The position numbers and the translations under genes were made by a program. Shown one piece after another: positions 60,222 through 64,000 of a stretch of 64,000 bases of DNA. The notes under the pieces are model-generated. The model saw nothing but the letters and a program-made list of their open reading frames with translations, was not told the origin of the DNA and ran no database searches. Position 1 is the stretch's first letter, and each line of letters opens with the position of its first letter. The stretch is from contig NZ_JAENIK010000012.1 of NCBI RefSeq assembly GCF_016595465.1, forward strand, positions 496,001 to 560,000, read 5' to 3'. Origin of the DNA: Luteolibacter yonseiensis (GTDB taxonomy: Bacteria; Verrucomicrobiota; Verrucomicrobiia; Verrucomicrobiales; Akkermansiaceae).

Positions 60222-60439
60222 TGCGCGTCTCCTTTCTTCGGAGCGCGCTCCGCAGGTTTCGAGGGCGAGGACGCCAGCATGGGGCCGGGAGCGAAGCCGT
60301 CGGCTTCGGCGGCGCTCACGAGTAGGTCATGGGCGAGGCGGCGCGGGTCGATGCCACGTGAGGCGGATTGGGTGATAATCCACGACTTGGTTTCAGAAGG
60401 GAGATCCTCCAGAGCGATTGGAAGGGTGAGTCCGGACAT
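60218..60439 (-). CDS. Small early phage protein, first in leftward operon
   Basis: A 73-residue protein from ATG 60439, just after a plus-strand/minus-strand overlap zone. It has a helical N-terminal part (LPSETKSWIITQSASRGIDP, then RRLAHDLLVSAAEAD) and a basic disordered C-terminus (SPSKPAERAPKKGDAQ). A DNA-binding early regulator is possible but not shown. Confidence 0.55.
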   Translation of the reverse strand: MSGLTLPIALEDLPSETKSWIITQSASRGIDPRRLAHDLLVSAAEADGFAPGPMLASSPSKPAERAPKKGDAQ

Positions 60440-60467
60440 GGTGGTGATCTGGTTTTGGGTTGAAGGT

Positions 60468-60953
60468 TCAGAGGCTTCCGTTAGAGATCGGGGATGCTGA
60501 GTCCACACCTACGAGCAACGATGGATAACTGGTCGGATGAGAAACTGAGGCAGGCGGCTCTGGAGCATGGGGATGGTCCGACTGGCCGGTATGCGTCTCA
60601 GGTTCTTGCGGAGCGGAAGGATGATCAGCGTCACTCCGAGACTCTGTCCGTGGATAAGCAGGCGCGGAATCTTGCGCGGTGGGCTTTGATTGTGGCAGTG
60701 TTGGCACTGCTGGTTGCGATTGGGTCGCTTGTCCGCGATATCCTCGATTGGACCGCACCACATCACCGGCCAAGCTCAGAACTTGGCAAGCCAGCAGAAC
60801 CGAAGACAGAGCCAGCACCGTCTTCCCCTGGATCTTCTGGGCAGCATTCAGGGCAGTGATTTCACGAGAGAGTGAGCGGATCTCGGAGAAGAGAAATTTG
60901 CTGTCACTTTCGAGGCCTTGTATCCTCTGTTGGGTTGCTCGTGTCGTGAACAT
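60468..60953 (-). CDS. Antisense-overlapping coiled-coil membrane ORF
   Basis: A 161-residue ORF that would be the first leftward gene from the operator region. Residues 1-45 look like a coiled coil (IQGLESDSKFLFSEIRSLSR), residues 46-65 a membrane span (TVLALSSVLLACQVLSLAGD), and the rest is Pro/Ser/His-rich and low in complexity, as expected for a shadow of the opposite gene. The start lies at the operator cluster. Real N-terminal part with a fortuitous tail, or a true overlapping gene; evidence is divided. Confidence 0.4.
   Translation of the reverse strand: MFTTRATQQRIQGLESDSKFLFSEIRSLSREITALNAAQKIQGKTVLALSSVLLACQVLSLAGDVVRSNRGYRGQATQSQPAVPTLPQSKPTAQDSAPAYPRTESRSDADHPSAPQEPETHTGQSDHPHAPEPPASVSHPTSYPSLLVGVDSASPISNGSL
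60521..60859 (+). CDS. Small membrane protein near repressor (possible superinfection exclusion)
   Basis: A 112-residue protein. ATG 60521 is preferred over 60494 as it starts the clear N-terminal helix (MDNWSDEKLRQAALEHG). One membrane span follows (about 68-90, WALIVAVLALLVAIGSLV), then a Pro/Ser-rich tail. Type and place next to the repressor fit phage exclusion or immunity proteins. It lies wholly within the minus-strand ORF at 60468-60953, and both have plausible protein features. Confidence 0.5.
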   Translation: MDNWSDEKLRQAALEHGDGPTGRYASQVLAERKDDQRHSETLSVDKQARNLARWALIVAVLALLVAIGSLVRDILDWTAPHHRPSSELGKPAEPKTEPAPSSPGSSGQHSGQ

Positions 60954-61056
60954 GCATTAGGAATGCATGAAATAATGCGCATGACAACACAATAATGCAT
61001 TATGGCGTGAAATTGCTTTGAAAAGCGCATGGAATCAGGTATTCCAAGGCATGCAT
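60952..61056. promoter_or_regulatory. Operator cluster (ATGCAT sites) between repressor and early operon
   Basis: Five related sites: ATGCAT at 60952-60957 and 60963-60968, ATGCGCAT at 60975-60982, the 12-bp palindrome ATAATGCATTAT at 60992-61003, and ATGCAT at 61051-61056, which includes the repressor start codon. They lie between the divergent genes, where the repressor would control leftward transcription and its own expression. Confidence 0.6.
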
Positions 61057-61896
61057 CCCACCAAAGAGGAGATTAAAGAGTGGCTCAAACGAGAGAGTCA
61101 TAGTCGTGAATGGTTGGGCGAACAGTGCGGTGGCACCAAGCGGAGGACTGTAGATAACTGGCTCTCCAGCCCTCAGGAAATTCCGGATGGAATGCTAACC
61201 TTGATCGCGCGTCTTATGGCTGATGATGCAGCCGCTGCTGCGGCGCGCGATAAGTCGGAATCCACTGATCTGGAACGATTTAGTGTAGAGCTAACAACGG
61301 AGGAATTCGATCACATCAACTCGGCAGCAAGCTCCCGTCAGCTCTTGGTGAGGCAGTGGGCGTTAGAGGTTTTGAAGGAGGCTGCTCGGCGCGATATGGA
61401 GGCGGTTTCCGCGAAAGAGAAGGTAATGGAAGTGCCTCTGCGGATGGCACCTTCTGGCGAGAACGTCAGTGCATTCCCCGAGGTCCCACTGTTCCACGCC
61501 GCCGCCGGTGAGCCTTTCTCTGCAGATTGCGACACGCATATTCCGACCCGCGCGTATGGCCCCGGCCGGTTTGCCGTCCAACTCCACGGCGACAGCATGA
61601 GCCCCAAGTATCCTGACTGTTCGATCGTCGTTCTCCGTGAACGGAACAGCCTCAAGAAGCCCGTCCTCAAGAAGGGCGAGATCTACCTCTTCGACATCAA
61701 CGGTGAGAAGACTCTGAAGATTTACGCATCACGTGTCGCGAAAAAGAAGGAGATCGAGCAGGGGCATTCCTACGTGTCTCAGGCAGACGGAAAAACGAAG
61801 GTCCGGATTTTGAAGGCTCTCAATCCAGCATTCCCGGAGATTGTGGTGACGGAGGAGCTGACTTGGCTGGGATGGCTTGATAAGACCGACAACTGA
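61051..61896 (+). CDS. LexA/CI-type phage repressor (S24 family)
   Basis: A 281-residue repressor. ATG 61051 is chosen over TTG 61018, which would add eleven residues before the domain. N-terminal region (about 5-45) is a helix-turn-helix-like domain with SREWLGEQCGGTKRRTVDNW. The linker leads to the autocleavage site Ala152-Gly153 (HAAAGEP) and the S24 serine/lysine peptidase fold: Ser182 in HGDSMSP and Lys in TLKIYA (223, or 220). RecA-stimulated cleavage would induce the prophage, as in lambda. Divergent from the early operon across the ATGCAT sites; one of these overlaps its own start codon. Confidence 0.85.
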   Translation: MHPTKEEIKEWLKRESHSREWLGEQCGGTKRRTVDNWLSSPQEIPDGMLTLIARLMADDAAAAAARDKSESTDLERFSVELTTEEFDHINSAASSRQLLVRQWALEVLKEAARRDMEAVSAKEKVMEVPLRMAPSGENVSAFPEVPLFHAAAGEPFSADCDTHIPTRAYGPGRFAVQLHGDSMSPKYPDCSIVVLRERNSLKKPVLKKGEIYLFDINGEKTLKIYASRVAKKKEIEQGHSYVSQADGKTKVRILKALNPAFPEIVVTEELTWLGWLDKTDN

Positions 61897-61910
61897 TACC
61901 TCGAGCGGAT

Positions 61911-62141
61911 CTATTTCGGATCGGGCAGCACGTGGGGCGGCTTGAAAACGTGGAGGCCGCCGCGCCGCCTTGCTCCGTCGAACATTTTCAAACCCTCGGC
62001 GTGCTCTTCAAGCACCCGCTTGCTCCATGCCTCAAGGGAGAGTCCTTCAGCCTGGGCGAACTTCTCTAGCCTGCGGTGCAGTTTGGTTTCGAGCGATACA
62101 TTCAGGACTGTCTTGTCCTCGTCGGTGCCGTTGGTGTTCAT
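61911..62141 (-). CDS. Ribbon-helix-helix (Arc/CopG-like) small protein
   Basis: A 76-residue protein with strand TVLNVSLETKLHRRLEKF then a helix ending EAWSKRVLEEHAEGL, the RHH pattern of antitoxins and small repressors. C-terminus is basic and Pro-rich. It lies between the repressor and a small gene on the opposite strand. It could be an antitoxin, but no toxin neighbour is evident. Confidence 0.6.
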   Translation of the reverse strand: MNTNGTDEDKTVLNVSLETKLHRRLEKFAQAEGLSLEAWSKRVLEEHAEGLKMFDGARRRGGLHVFKPPHVLPDPK

Positions 62142-62144
62142 GAT

Positions 62145-62345
62145 TCAACCTGCTGCGCTCAGCCATTCCTCGGGTGCCCAGTTGTCCCAGCTTCCATCGG
62201 GAATCTCCTCGTCCGGAAGCGAGATCTGGTAGATCCACCGGCTATCACGCCACTCCAATTTGACGACGTATCCGGTGCATGGTTCCTCGTCGCTGGGGAA
62301 CTTCACCAGGACCTTTGCCAGTTCTTGGAATTTGGGTTCGTTCAT
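62145..62345 (-). CDS. 66-residue phage protein, unknown function
   Basis: A small protein (KFQELAKVLVKFPSDEEP, then GYVVKLEWRDSRWIYQISLP). ATG 62345 is preferred to 62360 since it overlaps the 35-residue gene's stop as ATGA (62342-62345). Mixed strands, several Trp; function unknown. Confidence 0.55.
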   Translation of the reverse strand: MNEPKFQELAKVLVKFPSDEEPCTGYVVKLEWRDSRWIYQISLPDEEIPDGSWDNWAPEEWLSAAG

Positions 62346-62449
62346 GGGGTTTTGATCCATCCAAGTTGTTCAAGAATCCAGTGAATGACGACGGCGATCG
62401 CAAGGATGGCGACGGTGATTCTCATCCCTTCGTAGGAGCGTGGCCACAT
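62342..62449 (-). CDS. 35-residue membrane microprotein
   Basis: MWPRSYEGMRITVAILAIA continuing into a hydrophobic span (VVIHWILEQLG) and a basic end. Both ends are tied to neighbours: the start overlaps the upstream stop by one base (TAATG at 62447-62451) and the stop forms an ATGA with the next gene. These double overlaps make it credible despite its size. Confidence 0.55.
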   Translation of the reverse strand: MWPRSYEGMRITVAILAIAVVIHWILEQLGWIKTP

Positions 62450-63216
62450 TAGCGTCCACGGTTCATTATCTCTCGGTTTTTCCGCTCCTGCTCTGCGGTC
62501 TCCAACTGCCATTGTAATCGTTGAGATTCCTCGAGCATTTGTCTTCGTAATTCTTCTTGTTCTCGCCTCAGCTCTCGCAACTGATACGAAGGGTCATTCA
62601 GAACTGCGGTTTCTGCCTGACGGCGTGCCTTGTCATTATCCAGCACACTCTGAACTTCAGACCTGTATCGTTCTCTTTGGCTTAACTGCACCGCTCTCGA
62701 CGGCGTTGGGATATCTGTCGGGTTCGCAAGTCTGGCCAGAGGTAGAGGTGCCGTGGGCACCTGTTTCGTCGCGATAATCACACCATCTTTGGCGATGTTG
62801 ACATTATACCCTTCGGCGATGAGCGACACGGCCACTTCGTTTGCCACTATGAAGGTCCTGTTCGGATCATGCATAACGGGATCGTTCGCGGATCTTAATG
62901 CGCTCAGCTTGGCCTGGAGTCGATTTCTGAAAGTTGAGTTTTCAACTGTTATGTCCGGATATCTTTGGCAAGCCGCGGCCACTGAATCTTGCTCCTTTTC
63001 GCTGAAGGTTTTTTCAGCCGGCTTTTCGCTGGCTTCTTTCGCCGCGAGTTTCGCCAATTCATCTTTCAGATACAGCGCCCGGCCTGCCTCACTTGTCACT
63101 CCGTCCCGGGCTGCGGCACTTTCGGCAGCAGCTCGGGCAACCTGTTGTTGCGCGCTTTCTTCTGCCCAAAGAGGGAGGCCTGAGGCCACAAAGATCCCGC
63201 AGATGATCGCTTTCAT
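62449..63216 (-). CDS. Exported coiled-coil protein, unknown function
   Basis: A 255-residue protein from ATG 63216, which starts a signal peptide (residues 1-18, KAIICGIFVASGLPLWA). The mature part is helical, with Ala/Glu/Lys-rich segments and a long coiled coil at about 195-250 (LRELRREQEELRRQMLEESQ). It resembles periplasmic or tail-associated helical proteins. It belongs to the phage-like block right of the repressor; function unknown. Confidence 0.6.
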   Translation of the reverse strand: MKAIICGIFVASGLPLWAEESAQQQVARAAAESAAARDGVTSEAGRALYLKDELAKLAAKEASEKPAEKTFSEKEQDSVAAACQRYPDITVENSTFRNRLQAKLSALRSANDPVMHDPNRTFIVANEVAVSLIAEGYNVNIAKDGVIIATKQVPTAPLPLARLANPTDIPTPSRAVQLSQRERYRSEVQSVLDNDKARRQAETAVLNDPSYQLRELRREQEELRRQMLEESQRLQWQLETAEQERKNREIMNRGR

Positions 63217-63283
63217 ATCCGGGCGTTCTATCAGACGCGGTGGACGGTGCAATCGGATTCTCTGGGGCCTGTCCGCTGGCGAA

Positions 63284-64000
63284 TCAATAGCTGTGGCCGG
63301 AGAAGAACGTGCGGAGCGACTTGTAGGATTTGTTCAACACCGAGTTTGGATCCGCCACTGGCAGGTTCGGCGTCTGGTTCCACGCAGCGTTGTAGGCCTT
63401 CCGCTTCGCCCCGCGTTGAGCCTCGATCTCCTGCTCTCGCGCGACACTCCGTGTGTTGGGTGCGGTGAACGCGGGTCCACCCGCGGGGAGGGCTGGCGGC
63501 GTCCTGTAGGCTGGTTGGGGCTTCGCGGGCTGTGGTTTGGCGGAGGCCGGAGGCCCCATGACCGCGGGCGGCGTGGTGAGCTGTCGGAAGGTTGAACCGG
63601 GAGTCAGCGATGGAGTCGCGGCTTTGGGGGGCGCGGCGGGCCCGGGCTGAGGCCCGCCAACGGGCTGCGGATTGCTCACTGCAGGTAAGGCGAAATCCTT
63701 CACGCGGTAGATTGGCAACCCGGCGGCGCTTCGGAATCCATGGATGTTGAGCGGGGAAGGGGATATTCCCATTTTAGGAGGCTGAACCGCCGCCCGGAAT
63801 GCAGATCGTTTTGCTGAATCTGCTTCGATCTTTCTGTGGGCAACCAAGAGATCCGCGGATGCTTGCGCCGTCTTCGCCATGTCCGACTGTGGCGGTTTCG
63901 AGGCAACCTGCGGCGCGGCGGTGCTGGTGTCGCCAGGGGTGTAGCCGAATGGCCTGCCGGTGAGCCGGTTGATACGCTGTGCACCGGATGCGGCGGCAGG
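63284..64000 (-). CDS. Pro/Ala-rich virion-like protein, 5' end beyond window
   Basis: The frame is open to the window edge with protein-like sequence (RINRLTGRPFGYTPGDTSTA ahead of an internal ATG at 63880), so the gene starts outside; 238 residues are visible. The middle is low-complexity Pro/Ala, and the C-terminus is basic and Tyr-rich (REQEIEAQRGAKRKAYNAAW). This style matches internal or tail-associated virion proteins. No family recognised. Confidence 0.55.
   Translation of the reverse strand, partial: PAAASGAQRINRLTGRPFGYTPGDTSTAAPQVASKPPQSDMAKTAQASADLLVAHRKIEADSAKRSAFRAAVQPPKMGISPSPLNIHGFRSAAGLPIYRVKDFALPAVSNPQPVGGPQPGPAAPPKAATPSLTPGSTFRQLTTPPAVMGPPASAKPQPAKPQPAYRTPPALPAGGPAFTAPNTRSVAREQEIEAQRGAKRKAYNAAWNQTPNLPVADPNSVLNKSYKSLRTFFSGHSY

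Overview
The window holds the edge of a GC-rich bacterial chromosome (about 1-3372) followed by most of a large tailed prophage (about 3411 to beyond 64000). The host is probably a Gram-negative, perhaps Verrucomicrobiota. This rests on the secreted-protein style of the left-hand genes, weak or absent Shine-Dalgarno sequences and the unusual phage gene families, so it is tentative.

Host edge (1-3372): three plus-strand genes, probably one operon, encode exported proteins: an unknown secreted protein, a subtilisin-like protease and a C39-like cysteine peptidase. A tRNA-Leu(UAA) follows that is cut exactly at the end of its anticodon loop (3373-3410). Everything to its right is phage-like, so I read this as the left attachment site. 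No integrase is in the window, and the right-hand end and the other half of the tRNA lie outside it.

Phage virion half (3511-39743), mostly minus strand, read right to left: small and large terminase, a 3631-residue polyvalent protein probably injected with the DNA, tail or receptor-binding proteins, portal, a lysis cassette (one-piece spanin, holin candidate, pesticin-like endolysin), scaffold, N4-gp56-type major capsid protein, a terminator, a Tad2-like (DUF2829) anti-Thoeris candidate, connector and large tail proteins, and a glycosyltransferase-like gene. The capsid type suggests a podovirus-like morphology. A 13-bp motif, CTGCGCCCGTTAC on the coding strand, stands upstream of nine late genes or gene groups, most often 31-35 nt before the start codon. 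It looks like a phage-specific late promoter or activator site. Cargo genes break the operon: 21621-24294 (DnaA-C-like, SRAP, unknown and membrane proteins) and 37766-38467 (membrane-anchored protein between the terminase genes).

Replication, modification and recombination half (39444-60439), a tightly packed minus-strand operon with frequent ATGA or GTGA stop/start overlaps: SWIM-type zinc protein, DnaB helicase, DndC/PAPS-reductase-like protein, C5 cytosine methyltransferase carrying 12 internal repeats, replication initiator-like protein, SNF2 helicase-methyltransferase fusion, RecU-like resolvase, ASCH-like protein, J-domain protein, sulfotransferase, Gp37/Gp68 protein, YqaJ exonuclease, RecT annealing protein and small DNA-binding proteins. 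Several microproteins fit exactly between neighbours.

Control region (60468-61896): a LexA/CI-type repressor on the plus strand faces the leftward operon across a cluster of ATGCAT sites that are likely operators. Right of it, more minus-strand phage-like genes run off the window, the last one truncated by the window edge.
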